A stretch of 64,000 bases of DNA, taken from NCBI RefSeq assembly GCF_008831085.1, contig NZ_WBJY01000001.1, forward strand, positions 744,001 to 808,000. The letters run 5' to 3'. The DNA is from Pseudoclavibacter endophyticus. GTDB lineage: Bacteria; Actinomycetota; Actinomycetes; Actinomycetales; Microbacteriaceae. The stretch's first letter is position 1. Each line of letters begins with the position of its first letter. Below are positions 19,263 through 27,780 of the stretch, piece after piece. Position numbers and translations under genes: made by a program. The notes below the pieces were generated by a model. The model searched no databases. It was not told the origin of the DNA and saw nothing but the letters and a program-made list of their open reading frames with translations.

Positions 19263-20249
19263 GTGCCCGAGCTGCCTGAGGTCGAGGTCGTGCGCCTCGG
19301 GCTTGCCCCCGTGGTGTCAGCAGCGGTTGTCCTCGGCGTTGACGTGCTCGACGAACGCGCGCTCACGCGGCATCCGGGCGACGCGGCCGATTTCGTCGCG
19401 CGGCTCGAGGGTGCAACGCTCGCCGAACCGCGCCGACGCGGCAAGTTCCTCTGGGCGCCCATCTCGCGCCCGCCCGTGCCTCGGCATGCCGGGCCGGGCG
19501 GTCGGTGTGAGTCCGAGCCTTCGTCGGCGCTCCTCGCCCACCTGGGGATGAGCGGCCAGCTCCTCGTCCGCGACGCCGCAGCGGGTGATGATCGCCACGC
19601 GCGGATCCGGATGCGGCTCGACGGTCCGCGGGGACGATACGACATCGTGTTCGTCGATCAGCGCACGTTCGGGTCGCTCGCCCTCGACGCCCTCGTGCCG
19701 ACCGCCTGTGCGTCGACAGCCCCCATACGCGGCGTTGGGCACGGACCGGGCGCCGGCGCGGACGACGCGATCGGGGCATCCCATTCCGAGCTGCTTCCCT
19801 CCCAGGTCGCCCACATCGCTCGCGACCCGCTCGACCCGGCGTTCGACGACGAGGCCTTCGTGGCGCGGCTCCGGCGACGCCGGTCGCCGATCAAGTCGGC
19901 GCTGCTCGACCAGACGCTTGTCGCCGGGATCGGCAACATCTACGCCGATGAGGCGCTGTGGCGGGCGCGCATCCACCCGGCACGGCCGACCGCGACGCTC
20001 ACGGCGCGGCGGGCGCGCGAGCTGCTCGGCCACGTGCGCGATGTGTTCGCGCAGGCGCTGCTCGAGGGCGGCACCTCGTTCGACGCGCAGTACGTCAACG
20101 TGAACGGTCAGGCCGGGTACTTCGCGCACTCGCTCAATGCCTACGGACGCGACGGACTGCCGTGCCCGCGGTGCGAGACGCCGATGCGCCGCGAGCCGTT
20201 CCAGAACCGCTCGAGTCACTTTTGCCCGCGCTGCCAGCGATCGCGATGA
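19263..20249 (+). CDS. mutM: formamidopyrimidine-DNA glycosylase
   Basis: Base-excision repair enzyme removing 8-oxoguanine and formamidopyrimidines. The GTG at 19263 gives the obligatory MPELPEVE N-terminus, in which Pro2 and Glu3 are catalytic. 328 residues, longer than the usual ~290 because of two hydrophilic insertions (about residues 62-82 and 143-180). The H2TH helix region [17 protein letters not shown] and the C-terminal zinc finger CPRC-x16-CPRCQ are complete. Last gene of the DUF177-rpmF-rnc-mutM unit. Confidence 0.95.
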   Translation: MPELPEVEVVRLGLAPVVSAAVVLGVDVLDERALTRHPGDAADFVARLEGATLAEPRRRGKFLWAPISRPPVPRHAGPGGRCESEPSSALLAHLGMSGQLLVRDAAAGDDRHARIRMRLDGPRGRYDIVFVDQRTFGSLALDALVPTACASTAPIRGVGHGPGAGADDAIGASHSELLPSQVAHIARDPLDPAFDDEAFVARLRRRRSPIKSALLDQTLVAGIGNIYADEALWRARIHPARPTATLTARRARELLGHVRDVFAQALLEGGTSFDAQYVNVNGQAGYFAHSLNAYGRDGLPCPRCETPMRREPFQNRSSHFCPRCQRSR

Positions 20250-20360
20250 CGCGGTCAGGCGCCGGTCCAACGTGAGAGGCGCGACCTCGGTTACGGCGAG
20301 ATCCGCGTGAGCGTGGGGTAAAGCACCGATCCCGACCACTGGCGGGCGTCGGACGACCGT

Positions 20361-20418
20361 TGCCCCACGCCGACCGAGCCGTCGACGTTCGTCTGACGTT
20401 CAGGCCTGGCGTGGGGCA
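20361..20418. repeat. inverted repeat, 11-bp arms, between mutM and the surface-protein gene
   Basis: TGCCCCACGCC (20361-20371) is a perfect reverse complement of GGCGTGGGGCA (20408-20418), with a 36-nt loop. It lies between two convergent genes and could act as a transcription terminator or barrier for one or both. No U-rich tract follows on either strand. Confidence 0.5.
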
Positions 20419-20431
20419 CCTTCGGGGACGG

Positions 20432-21955
20432 TCAGCCCCGCGAGCGCAGTCGGCGTGCCATCAGCAGGGCACCTCCGGCGAGCAACAGCGCAGCTGCGAT
20501 GGGAACTCCCCAGAAGTTATCCGAGCCGGTGGGGGACAGATCGCCCGGCTTGTAAGGGGTCCCATTCGTGTTGGCGGCGGCCTCCACCCCCGCATTCGCA
20601 TCGGCGTTCGCCTCCACCCGGGCGGCAGCTTCCGCGTCGGTGGTGGCGTCCACGTCGACGGCGGCACTGGCGTTCGCCGTGACGTCTGCGGTGGAGTCTG
20701 CGTCGGTGGTGGCTTCGTCGTCGGTGGTGGAGTCTGCGTCGGTGGTGGCTTCGTCGTCGGTCGTTGAGTCCGCGTCGGTGGTGGCTTCGTCGTCGGTCGT
20801 TGAGTCCGCGTCAGTGGTGGCTTCGTCGTCGGTCGTTGAGTCCGCGTCAGGGGTGGCCTCGGCGTCGGCGGTGGAGTCCGCGTCGGTGGTGGCCTCGTCG
20901 TCGGTGGTGGAGTCCACGTCTGCGGTGGAGTCCGCGTCGGGGGTGGCCTCGGCGTCGGCGGTGGAGTCCGCGTCGGTGGTGGCTTCGTCGTCGGTGGTTG
21001 AGTCCGTGTCGGGGGTGCCCTCGACGTCGGCGGTTGAGTCCGCATCGGGGGTGCCCTCGACGTCGGCCGTGGAATCCACATCGGCGGTCGAATCGACATC
21101 TGCCGTGGAATCCACATCCGCCGTGGAATCAACATCTGCGGTTGAGTCCGCGTCGGAATCCGTGTCGTCGTCGTCACATTCCGGATTGGTGATGACATTG
21201 CTGTCAAGCGTTACCGCTCCGTTGCGGGCGAGCGCTCGACCTTCGATGGTGGTCCCGGTGACGAGCGTGACGGACGTCAGCGCCATGATCGTCCCGACAA
21301 AGTCGGTACTCGTGCCGAGCGTCGCCGAGGTGCCCACCTGCCAGAACACGTTGCAGGCCTGCGCCCCGCCGATCAGCGTCACGGAGCTGTCCGTCGCCGT
21401 CGTGAGAGTGGATCCGACCTGGAAGATCCATACGGCGGAGGGGTCGTTCTGCGCATCGAGGGTGAGCTCTCCCGTGAGCTCGGCGGCAGTGTCGGCCGTG
21501 TACACCCCCGGAACCAGTGTTTGCCCGCCGAGGTCAGCAGTGATGCCGAAGTCACTTGCTTGACCCGCTGCAGCGTTATAGGCCGTGGTGAGGTCGTCCT
21601 GCGCCTGCAGCGCGACTGCGTCGTTCTCGCTGATGGTCCCTCCCACCACGATCCCGGGCGGAAACCCCGTGATCGCCGATCCCGGCGCGACGCCGAGGTC
21701 GCCGTGGAGCACGGTGGGGCCGGTGTTCGTGACCGTCGAGCCACCCAGAACGACGTACGACTCCGCGGTGCCGAGATCGATCGCGGTGGCGGCCTGAGCA
21801 CTCGGCATCCACATGTTGATGGTCGCAAGTGTCAGACCGATCACGCCGACCGCAGCGGCCGGAGTGCGGAATCGTCGCCATGCTATGCCCGATCCGAGCG
21901 CTTCCGACTTATCGGTGACAGCGCGCATGGCCTGTTGTCGTCCAACATTCTTCAT
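20432..21955 (-). CDS. ice-binding-like (DUF3494) surface protein with hexapeptide-repeat stalk
   Basis: Secreted, probably wall- or membrane-anchored protein of 507 residues. A signal sequence spans about residues 1-56 (hydrophobic core, likely cleavage after AQA). Residues ~58-258 match the DUF3494 beta-helix fold: AIDLGTAESYVVLGGSTVTNTGP, DLGGQTLVPGVYT, WIFQVGSTL and CNVFWQVGTSATLGT are hallmarks of ice-binding-like domains. Residues 269-424 are 26 tandem hexads of pattern x-[DE]-[SGA]-T-x-D, strongly acidic. An Ala-rich segment leads to LSPTG, a hydrophobic helix and the basic end RRLRSRG, resembling a sortase signal but not a canonical LPxTG. Whether it binds ice or serves as an adhesin cannot be told. 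Confidence 0.85.
   Translation of the reverse strand: MKNVGRQQAMRAVTDKSEALGSGIAWRRFRTPAAAVGVIGLTLATINMWMPSAQAATAIDLGTAESYVVLGGSTVTNTGPTVLHGDLGVAPGSAITGFPPGIVVGGTISENDAVALQAQDDLTTAYNAAAGQASDFGITADLGGQTLVPGVYTADTAAELTGELTLDAQNDPSAVWIFQVGSTLTTATDSSVTLIGGAQACNVFWQVGTSATLGTSTDFVGTIMALTSVTLVTGTTIEGRALARNGAVTLDSNVITNPECDDDDTDSDADSTADVDSTADVDSTADVDSTADVDSTADVEGTPDADSTADVEGTPDTDSTTDDEATTDADSTADAEATPDADSTADVDSTTDDEATTDADSTADAEATPDADSTTDDEATTDADSTTDDEATTDADSTTDDEATTDADSTTDDEATTDADSTADVTANASAAVDVDATTDAEAAARVEANADANAGVEAAANTNGTPYKPGDLSPTGSDNFWGVPIAAALLLAGGALLMARRLRSRG
20684..21151 (-). repeat. 26 x 18-bp in-frame tandem repeat (hexapeptide stalk)
   Basis: Within the DUF3494 gene the DNA repeats every 18 bp, encoding hexads such as VDSTAD, DEATTD, ADSTTD, AEATPD and VEGTPD. 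A 36-bp higher-order unit (ADSTTD-DEATTD) occurs four times in direct succession. Such near-identical units are prone to length change by recombination or slippage. Confidence 0.9.
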
Positions 21956-22194
21956 TGCTCACCGTTTCCCGAGGGGCGAAAGCCCACGGGGGATAGGTGA
22001 GCCATCTTCACGGTAGGTGACCCTGAGGCCCGTGTCTAGTGCTCCACTGCAGACCGTATTCTGCGGGTCGGTCTCCGACGCATCGGTGAACGCGTGAGCA
22101 GGCGATAAGAAAACGGATGCATTTCCAGGCCCACGATGTCGGGGAGCATCCCTCGTTCCTCGACCGTTCACCGGTCGCGCATAGCGTTGCCCGC
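21956..22194. other. divergent intergenic region: leader of the surface protein and ppk2 promoter
   Basis: About 240 bp between divergent genes. On the minus strand the leader before the DUF3494 ATG carries a GGGC-TTTC-GCCC hairpin just upstream of the start, and two related direct copies of a TCACCTA element about 20 bp apart. Together they could be a regulated 5' leader. I could not match it to a known riboswitch class. On the plus strand the ppk2 -10 box lies at the right edge. Confidence 0.4.
22182..22187 (+). promoter_or_regulatory. -10 box for ppk2 (leaderless start)
   Basis: TAGCGT seven bases before the GTG at 22195. It argues for this start instead of an in-frame ATG 26 codons upstream. 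Confidence 0.6.
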
Positions 22195-23085
22195 GTGACG
22201 ACGCAGATCCGCGAGTACATCGATCGCCTCCAGGCCGATGGCCACACCGTCGGCGAGGACCACGACGACGACCCCGTCCTGATCGACCCGGCGGGCCGGG
22301 CCGTCGACACGTGGCGCGAGAACTATCCCTTCGACGAGCGCATCGACCGCGACGTCTACGAGGCTGAGAAATACCGCCTGCAAGTCGAACTGCTGAAGTT
22401 CCAACGGTGGCAGCAGCGCACGGGCGAGCGCCACCTGCTCATCTTCGAGGGGCGAGATGCCGCGGGGAAAGGCGGCACGATCAAGCGCTTCATGGAGCAC
22501 CTCAACCCGCGCCACGCGAAGGTGGTCGCCCTCGTGAAGCCCACGGAGCGCGAGTCGACGCAGTGGTACTTCCAGCGCTACGTCGCCCACCTGCCCGCGG
22601 CCGGCGAGACGGTCATGTTCGACCGCAGCTGGTACAACCGGGCCGGCGTCGAGCGGGTCATGGGCTTCTGCACCGACGCGCAGTACCGGGAGTTCATGAC
22701 CGATGTGCCCCTGTTCGAGCGGATGCTGGTGTCGTCGGGCATTCGCCTCACGAAGTTCTGGTTCTCGGTCACCCAGTCCGAGCAGCGCACGCGCTTCATC
22801 ATCCGCCAGGTCGATCCGGTGCGGCAATGGAAGCTGTCGCCCATGGACCTGGAGTCGCTCGACAAGTGGGACGCCTACACGGCCGCCAAGGAGGCCATGT
22901 TCCGTGGCACCGACACGGAGTTCGCGCCCTGGACGACCGTGAAGAGCAATGACAAGAAGCGCGCACGCCTGAACGCCATGCGCCACTTCCTCTCAACGGT
23001 CGATTACGACGACAAGGACGACGAGATCGTCGGCCTGCCCGACCCGTCGATCGTCAAGCGCGGCATCGATGCCGTCGGCGACTAG
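22195..23085 (+). CDS. ppk2: polyphosphate kinase 2
   Basis: PPK2-type kinase that phosphorylates a nucleoside diphosphate with polyphosphate (or the reverse). 296 residues from a leaderless GTG at 22195; an upstream ATG at 22117 would add an unrelated 26 residues. Walker A is FEGRDAAGKGGTIKRF, the Walker B/lid region is MFDRSWYNRAGVERVMGF, and RYVAHLPAAGE is typical of the family. The single-domain length fits class I PPK2. No ppk1 or ppx neighbour is present, so it probably stands alone in its own transcript. Confidence 0.93.
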   Translation: MTTQIREYIDRLQADGHTVGEDHDDDPVLIDPAGRAVDTWRENYPFDERIDRDVYEAEKYRLQVELLKFQRWQQRTGERHLLIFEGRDAAGKGGTIKRFMEHLNPRHAKVVALVKPTERESTQWYFQRYVAHLPAAGETVMFDRSWYNRAGVERVMGFCTDAQYREFMTDVPLFERMLVSSGIRLTKFWFSVTQSEQRTRFIIRQVDPVRQWKLSPMDLESLDKWDAYTAAKEAMFRGTDTEFAPWTTVKSNDKKRARLNAMRHFLSTVDYDDKDDEIVGLPDPSIVKRGIDAVGD

Positions 23086-23177
23086 GCGGACGCACCGCCG
23101 CCCCGGCTCGATCGCGACCGCTGCACAGTCATGGCACGGACGCCGCCGTCGCCATGGCCTGCGTCCGTGCCCACCGA

Positions 23178-23183
23178 TACCCT
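23178..23183 (+). promoter_or_regulatory. -10 box for the succinate-semialdehyde dehydrogenase gene (leaderless)
   Basis: TACCCT six bases before the ATG at 23190. It selects this start over an ATG twelve codons upstream. Confidence 0.55.
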
Positions 23184-23189
23184 TTCGCC

Positions 23190-24566
23190 ATGAGTGAGTA
23201 CCAGCTCCGCAACCCCGCGACGGGGCAGACCGAAGCCACCTACGACGCGTTCACCGACGAGCAGATCATCGACGCCATCGGGCGCGCCGACTCGGCCTAC
23301 CGATCGTGGCGGACCACGCCCCTCGACGAGCGTGTCGCCGCGCTCGCACGGGTCGGCGAGCTCTACCGCGACCGTGCGGACCGGCTCGCCGAGATCATCG
23401 CTCGCGAGATGGGCAAGCCCGTGCGGCAGGGACTCGGCGAGATCGCCCTTTCGGCCGACATCTACACCTACTACGCCGACAACGCCGCCGAGTTCCTGAA
23501 GGACGAGGAGCTCTCGGTGGCGTCGGGCGGCTCGGCCGTCGTGCGAACGGCGCCGCTCGGCGCGCTGCTCGGCATCATGCCGTGGAACTACCCCTACTAC
23601 CAGGTCGCGCGCTTCGCGGCACCGAACCTGGCGCTCGGCAACACGATCCTCCTCAAGCACGCCCCGAACTGCCCCGAGTCGGCGCTGGCCATCGAGGGGA
23701 TCTTCCGTGACGCGGGCCTGCCGGCCGACGCCTACATCAACATCTTCGCCTCGGTTCCGCAGGTGGCAGACATCATCGCCGATCCGCGCGTGCAAGGCGT
23801 CTCGCTCACGGGCTCGGAGCGCGCCGGCCGCTCCGTCGGCGAGATCGCGGGCCGCCACCTGAAGAAGGCCGTTCTCGAGCTCGGCGGCTCCGACCCCCTG
23901 CTCGTGCTTGACACCGACAACCTCGACGGGGTCGTGTCGCAGTCGGTCGCCGGCCGCCTGTCGAACGCCGGTCAGGCCTGCAACTCGCCGAAGCGCTTCA
24001 TCGTGGTCGACGAGCTCTACGACGAGTTCGTCGAGAAGGTCACGGCGAAGTTCCAGCGCGTCGAGCCGGGTGACCCCATCGACGCGAACACGCGCTTCGG
24101 CCCGCTCTCTTCGGAGCGCGCCGTCAGCGATCTCCTCGAGCTCATCGACGACGCGCGTGAGAAGGGGGCGACCATCCGAGCCGGCGGGGAGCGCTACGAC
24201 CGTGAGGGCTCGTGGATGCAGCCCACGGTCGTCACCGACATCACGCCCGACATGCGCCTCTACCGCGAGGAAGCGTTCGGGCCGGTCGCCACCGTCTACC
24301 GCGTCCCCGACGTCGACGCCGCAGTCGAGCTCGCCAATGATTCGCCCTTCGGCCTCGGCGCTGCCGTGTTCACGGGCGACGAGCAGCTCGCCGACGATGT
24401 CGCAGACCGCCTCGATGCCGGCATGATCGCCATCAACGGCACAGGCGGCACCGCGCCGGACCTGCCGTTCGGCGGCGTGAAGATGTCGGGCATCGGCCGT
24501 GAGCTCGGCCGATTCGGCATCGACGAGTTCGCCAACAAGAAGCTCGTCCGGCGCACGCGCGGCTGA
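23190..24566 (+). CDS. NAD(P)-dependent succinate-semialdehyde dehydrogenase family protein
   Basis: Aldehyde dehydrogenase of 458 residues, most like the GabD1/SSADH subgroup that oxidises succinate semialdehyde to succinate. The catalytic cysteine is in SNAGQACNSPKR and the general-base glutamate in VLELGGSDPLL. Cofactor-binding GIMPWNYPYYQ and SLTGSERAGRSVGE are present; Ser in the latter is compatible with NADP use, but this is not decisive. No gab transaminase or transporter gene is adjacent, so pathway context is missing. The leaderless start at 23190 leaves MSEYQLRNPATG as the N-terminus. Confidence 0.88.
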   Translation: MSEYQLRNPATGQTEATYDAFTDEQIIDAIGRADSAYRSWRTTPLDERVAALARVGELYRDRADRLAEIIAREMGKPVRQGLGEIALSADIYTYYADNAAEFLKDEELSVASGGSAVVRTAPLGALLGIMPWNYPYYQVARFAAPNLALGNTILLKHAPNCPESALAIEGIFRDAGLPADAYINIFASVPQVADIIADPRVQGVSLTGSERAGRSVGEIAGRHLKKAVLELGGSDPLLVLDTDNLDGVVSQSVAGRLSNAGQACNSPKRFIVVDELYDEFVEKVTAKFQRVEPGDPIDANTRFGPLSSERAVSDLLELIDDAREKGATIRAGGERYDREGSWMQPTVVTDITPDMRLYREEAFGPVATVYRVPDVDAAVELANDSPFGLGAAVFTGDEQLADDVADRLDAGMIAINGTGGTAPDLPFGGVKMSGIGRELGRFGIDEFANKKLVRRTRG

Positions 24567-24635
24567 GATTCCGCCGGCCCCGCGGCGCGCCGGGATGGGC
24601 ATGACTCCCCATGTCGGCGCGCCCGCCGGGTTGGC

Positions 24636-24641
24636 TAGCCT
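24636..24641 (+). promoter_or_regulatory. -10 box TAGCCT upstream of the DUF1023 gene
   Basis: Seven bases after this box comes a GTG (24649) that opens a 15-codon frame, not the hydrolase start at 24699. The hydrolase mRNA thus probably has a 50-nt leader containing a mini-ORF. Confidence 0.45.
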
Positions 24642-24648
24642 CGCCACT

Positions 24649-24696
24649 GTGAGGCAGCGGCGTTCGGGTGTGACACGACCGGCGTGGAGGGCGTGA
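24649..24696 (+). CDS. candidate leaderless mini-ORF (15 codons) before the DUF1023 gene
   Basis: GTG at 24649, seven bases after TAGCCT, opens a 15-residue Arg-rich frame (VRQRRSGVTRPAWRA). It stops at TGA 24694-24696, two bases before the hydrolase ATG at 24699. The hydrolase has its own GGAGG, so coupling would be additional. Support is purely positional; expression is unproven. Confidence 0.3.
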   Translation: MRQRRSGVTRPAWRA

Positions 24697-24698
24697 TC

Positions 24699-26096
24699 AT
24701 GGCGGGGATGCACGGGGCCGAGACCGACGGTCTGCGCCGGGTCGCACGCCGATTCGGCATCACCGCCGACGCCGTCGAGCGGGCGAGCCTACTCACCACT
24801 GGGCAGGTCGCGCGGGTCGAATGGGTCGGCCGCGACGCCGACGACTTCCGCTCGGGCCCCGTCGAAGCCGTGCGAGCCGGCCTTGACCACCTCGGCGCCC
24901 TGCTGCGCGATCGCGACGCAGAGCTCGTGCGCCAGGCCGCAGCCCAAGACGAGGCCAGCTCGGCGCGTGGGCCGGGCACCGCGCTCCCGATCGACGGCCA
25001 CGGCGACTCGGCCGCCGCGCCGGGCACGGAGGGGCCTGTGCCGAGCGAGAGCATCGACGTCGACCACCTGCAGCGGATCGCGGGAGATCCCGACGCCGTC
25101 GCCAACTTTCTCGACGGCGTGAGCGACCAGGCGCTCGAGCGCCTCGCGTTCACGAGGCCGGACCTGCTCGGCCCGCTCGAAGGCGCCCCGTACTGGGCGC
25201 GCGATCTCGCCAACCAGGAGCGTCTCGACGAGGCGCTGCAGTCCGCTCGCGAGCATGGTGGCGGTCAGCTCGACGGCCTCGAGCAGGTGCGCCGCGTCCT
25301 CGACACCACTCCGGACGCGACACTGCCGCACCTCGACCTCACCGATCGAGGCAGGGTGTACGCGGCCGTCGGCGTCGGCGATCTTGACGCGGCCGGGAAC
25401 GTCACCTACCTCGTGCACGGCATCAACAACTCGGTCGAGGGGCAACTGCCGGCCCAGGTGGAGTCGGCGATGAACCTTCGCGACCAGATCGCGCTCGCGG
25501 GGACGGGCGACGTGCGCGACGTCGCGACCGTGGCGTGGATGGGCTACGACTCGGGCGGCATGCTCTCGGTGCGGTCCGACGGCCTCGCCGTCGCGGGCGC
25601 TGAGCGACTCAGCGCAACGCTCGACGGGTTCACTGCCGCCCGCCCCGATGACACGGTCGACCTCGGCGTGGTCGGGCACTCGTACGGCTCGACCGCCGCC
25701 GGCCTCGCGCTCTCCGATGGCTCGCAGCACGGCGTCGACCGCTTCGTCTCGATGGGATCGGCGGGCTTCGTCGAGGCGCGGGACACGAACGGCTGGTGGC
25801 CGGGAGGCAAGGAGATCTCGCGCTCCGACTTCGGCTCGACCGAGGTCTACGTCACCGAGGCGTCGCCCGATCACACGGCCGATATCGGCCGCTTCGTCTC
25901 CGGTCGCCTCGACCCTCGCGACCACGGGTTCACCGAGTTCTCGGCGGACGCCGCCGACGGTCGCCCCGGCACGACCGGACACGGGCACGGCAGCAGCGGC
26001 AGCGACGTCGGCTACCTGGGGCCCGGATCTAATAGCCTCTACAACATCGGCCAGATCTTGACCGGCCAGTACGGCGCCGTCGACCCGGGCCGATGA
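24699..26096 (+). CDS. alpha/beta hydrolase, DUF1023 family, with WXG-like N-terminus
   Basis: 465 residues from the ATG at 24699, chosen because GGAGG lies eight bases upstream. Residues ~1-90 are helical with a W-V-G motif (VEWVGRDADDFR) like WXG100/ESX-type proteins. The C-terminal ~230 residues form an alpha/beta hydrolase: oxyanion region YLVHGINNSVEG and nucleophile elbow VVGHSYGSTAAG, as in DUF1023. No signal peptide is seen; the WXG-like part suggests ESX-type export or a coiled interaction domain. Substrate unknown. A small unknown gene follows 58 bp downstream and is probably cotranscribed. Confidence 0.8.
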   Translation: MAGMHGAETDGLRRVARRFGITADAVERASLLTTGQVARVEWVGRDADDFRSGPVEAVRAGLDHLGALLRDRDAELVRQAAAQDEASSARGPGTALPIDGHGDSAAAPGTEGPVPSESIDVDHLQRIAGDPDAVANFLDGVSDQALERLAFTRPDLLGPLEGAPYWARDLANQERLDEALQSAREHGGGQLDGLEQVRRVLDTTPDATLPHLDLTDRGRVYAAVGVGDLDAAGNVTYLVHGINNSVEGQLPAQVESAMNLRDQIALAGTGDVRDVATVAWMGYDSGGMLSVRSDGLAVAGAERLSATLDGFTAARPDDTVDLGVVGHSYGSTAAGLALSDGSQHGVDRFVSMGSAGFVEARDTNGWWPGGKEISRSDFGSTEVYVTEASPDHTADIGRFVSGRLDPRDHGFTEFSADAADGRPGTTGHGHGSSGSDVGYLGPGSNSLYNIGQILTGQYGAVDPGR

Positions 26097-26154
26097 CCGT
26101 CGCCGCGCGCGGCCGAGACGCACGCACGGCATCCGGATGCGGAGGGTGGGCAAC

Positions 26155-26574
26155 GTGATCGATCGCGAGACGCTGCACGGTCGCGCGAGGGCGCTCGAGG
26201 TGCTCGCCGAGGCGGCGCAGGCGGCGCTCGGCGCTGAGGCGTGGCTCGCCGGTGCGCATGGGGGAACGGCCGCGCCGCGGGCCGACCCGAGCGGCCGCGG
26301 TTACCACTTCTCCCTCTCGCGCTCGTGCCGGTGCGAGCCCGGCGCCGACCGTGTCATGGCACAGGCCGCCGAGGCCCACGCCGCGCTCGCCGCCGCCGGC
26401 TGCGAGGTCGAGGACCGCGTGTTCGGGGGCGGCGAGAGCATCTGGGTCATCGCCGTCAAGGACGGTGACCAGATCGTCGTGAAACTTGCGTCGAACGGCA
26501 ATCGGCTCGTAACGGCCGAGTCGCGAGACTACGACGACGCCGGTATCGACGAGGTCGCCACGGCGTTCTCATGA
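26155..26574 (+). CDS. hypothetical protein downstream of the DUF1023 hydrolase
   Basis: Not recognised. 139 residues from the GTG at 26155, preceded by GGAGG at nine bases; an ATG at 26137 lacks a site. The N-terminal third is helical and Ala-rich; the rest looks like an alpha/beta domain with two closely spaced cysteines (SCRC) and a Gly-rich turn (VFGGGESIWVIAVKDGDQIVVKL). No signal peptide or membrane helix is visible, so it is likely cytosolic. Its place after a WXG-like hydrolase would fit an accessory or immunity protein, but nothing in the sequence proves this. Confidence 0.6.
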   Translation: MIDRETLHGRARALEVLAEAAQAALGAEAWLAGAHGGTAAPRADPSGRGYHFSLSRSCRCEPGADRVMAQAAEAHAALAAAGCEVEDRVFGGGESIWVIAVKDGDQIVVKLASNGNRLVTAESRDYDDAGIDEVATAFS

Positions 26575-26875
26575 CCTCGGTCGGTGCGGGCAGCACCGCT
26601 CCCTGAGTCCGGCTCTCTGAGCGCTCGCGAGTAGCGACGCGGAGTCCACGGTCGACGTCGGATCGCCCGTCGTCTGGGCGGTCAGGTAGGTACGGGCGAC
26701 GCGGGGACGGCGCGTCATCCGCTCGTTCAACCACGGCTCGATGGCGAACGCCATGCGCAGGGCGCTCGGCGCTTCGCGCGGTCATGTCGGGGCTTGGGGA
26801 CGAGTTGCTCGACCTCGCCGACGCCAACGTCTGGCGCCGCGCCTTCGTGTGAGCCGGTGGCGGCGCTCCTCGTTC
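26575..26875. other. 300-bp gap with short gene-like remnants
   Basis: No intact gene seen. A 61-codon minus-strand frame (26569-26754) and a short plus-strand frame (MSGLGDELLDLADANVWRR, 26784-26852) have protein-like composition but no ribosome site or recognisable family. They may be decayed ends of genes. The map promoter closes the gap. Confidence 0.3.
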
Positions 26876-26881
26876 TAGGCT
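26876..26881 (+). promoter_or_regulatory. -10 box for map (leaderless start)
   Basis: TAGGCT six bases before the map ATG at 26888. Confidence 0.6.
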
Positions 26882-26887
26882 GGTGGG

Positions 26888-27721
26888 ATGCGCCGATCCA
26901 TCTACAAGCGGGCGGCTGAGATCGCCGCGATGTTGCCGGCCGGGGAGCTCACGTGCACGGCGCTGGACGCCGTCGAGGCCGCGATCCGCCCCGGCGTCAC
27001 GACGCTCGAGCTCGACGCCGTCGCCGAGCGTACGATCCGTGAAGGGGGTGGCGAGCCCAACTTCGCGCTCGTGCCCGGCTATCGGCACACCATCTGCGCG
27101 TCGGTGGGCGACGCGGTCGTGCACGGCATCCCGAACGACAGGCCGCTGCGGGCGGGCGATGTCGTCTCGGTCGACTGCGGCGCGCTGCTCGACGGCTGGA
27201 ACGGCGACAGCGCGCGCACGCTCATCGTCCCGGGTGATGTCGGCGACGAGCCGGCCGGAACGGCGATCGCGCGGCGCATGAGCGAGGCCTGCCGCATCGC
27301 CATGTGGGCGGGGATCGCAAGCCTCGCGAGGAGGCGCCACCTCGGGGAGGTCGGCGCCGACATCGAGGCGGCGATCAACGCGGAAGGCGACTACGGCATC
27401 CTCGAGGACTACACGGGCCACGGCATCGGCCGCAGCATGCACGAGGAACCGACACTGTTCAACATCGCGACCCGCTCCCGGGGGCCGGTGATCAAGCCGG
27501 GGCTGGCGGTGTGCGTCGAGCCGATGATCACGGCGGGCGGCAGCGAGGTGACGATCGACGACGACGGATGGACGGTGCGAACGGCCGACGGTTCGCTCGC
27601 CGCGCACTGGGAGCACACGGTGCTCGTGCACGCAGGCGGTGTGTGGGCGTCGACGGCGCCGGATGGGGGAGCGGCCGGCCTCGCGCCGCACGGCATCGTG
27701 CCGACGCGTCCGGCCGGCTGA
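26888..27721 (+). CDS. map: methionine aminopeptidase, type I
   Basis: Removes the initiator methionine from nascent proteins. 277 residues. The five metal ligands are visible in their family contexts: Asp in VSVDCGALL, Asp in NGDSARTL, His in TGHGIGRSMHEEP, Glu in VCVEPMITAG and Glu in HWEHTVLVH. It lacks the N-terminal SH3-binding extension found in some actinobacterial Map proteins. It precedes infA as in most actinobacteria, but has its own leaderless promoter and no secY-adk upstream. Confidence 0.95.
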   Translation: MRRSIYKRAAEIAAMLPAGELTCTALDAVEAAIRPGVTTLELDAVAERTIREGGGEPNFALVPGYRHTICASVGDAVVHGIPNDRPLRAGDVVSVDCGALLDGWNGDSARTLIVPGDVGDEPAGTAIARRMSEACRIAMWAGIASLARRRHLGEVGADIEAAINAEGDYGILEDYTGHGIGRSMHEEPTLFNIATRSRGPVIKPGLAVCVEPMITAGGSEVTIDDDGWTVRTADGSLAAHWEHTVLVHAGGVWASTAPDGGAAGLAPHGIVPTRPAG

Positions 27722-27780
27722 GGCCGAAACGTCGCCGGCGAGTGCACAGACTGGCGGCTGCGAGGGAATCGCTCCCCGAT

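Noticed and set aside
20684..21151. Possible CRISPR array because of regular repeats
   Set aside because: The 18-bp period is in frame inside a coding region, has no unique spacers, and no cas genes are near.
22117..22194. Upstream ATG extending ppk2 by 26 residues
   Set aside because: The extension is not PPK2-like and it would place the TAGCGT promoter box inside the coding region; the GTG at 22195 fits better.
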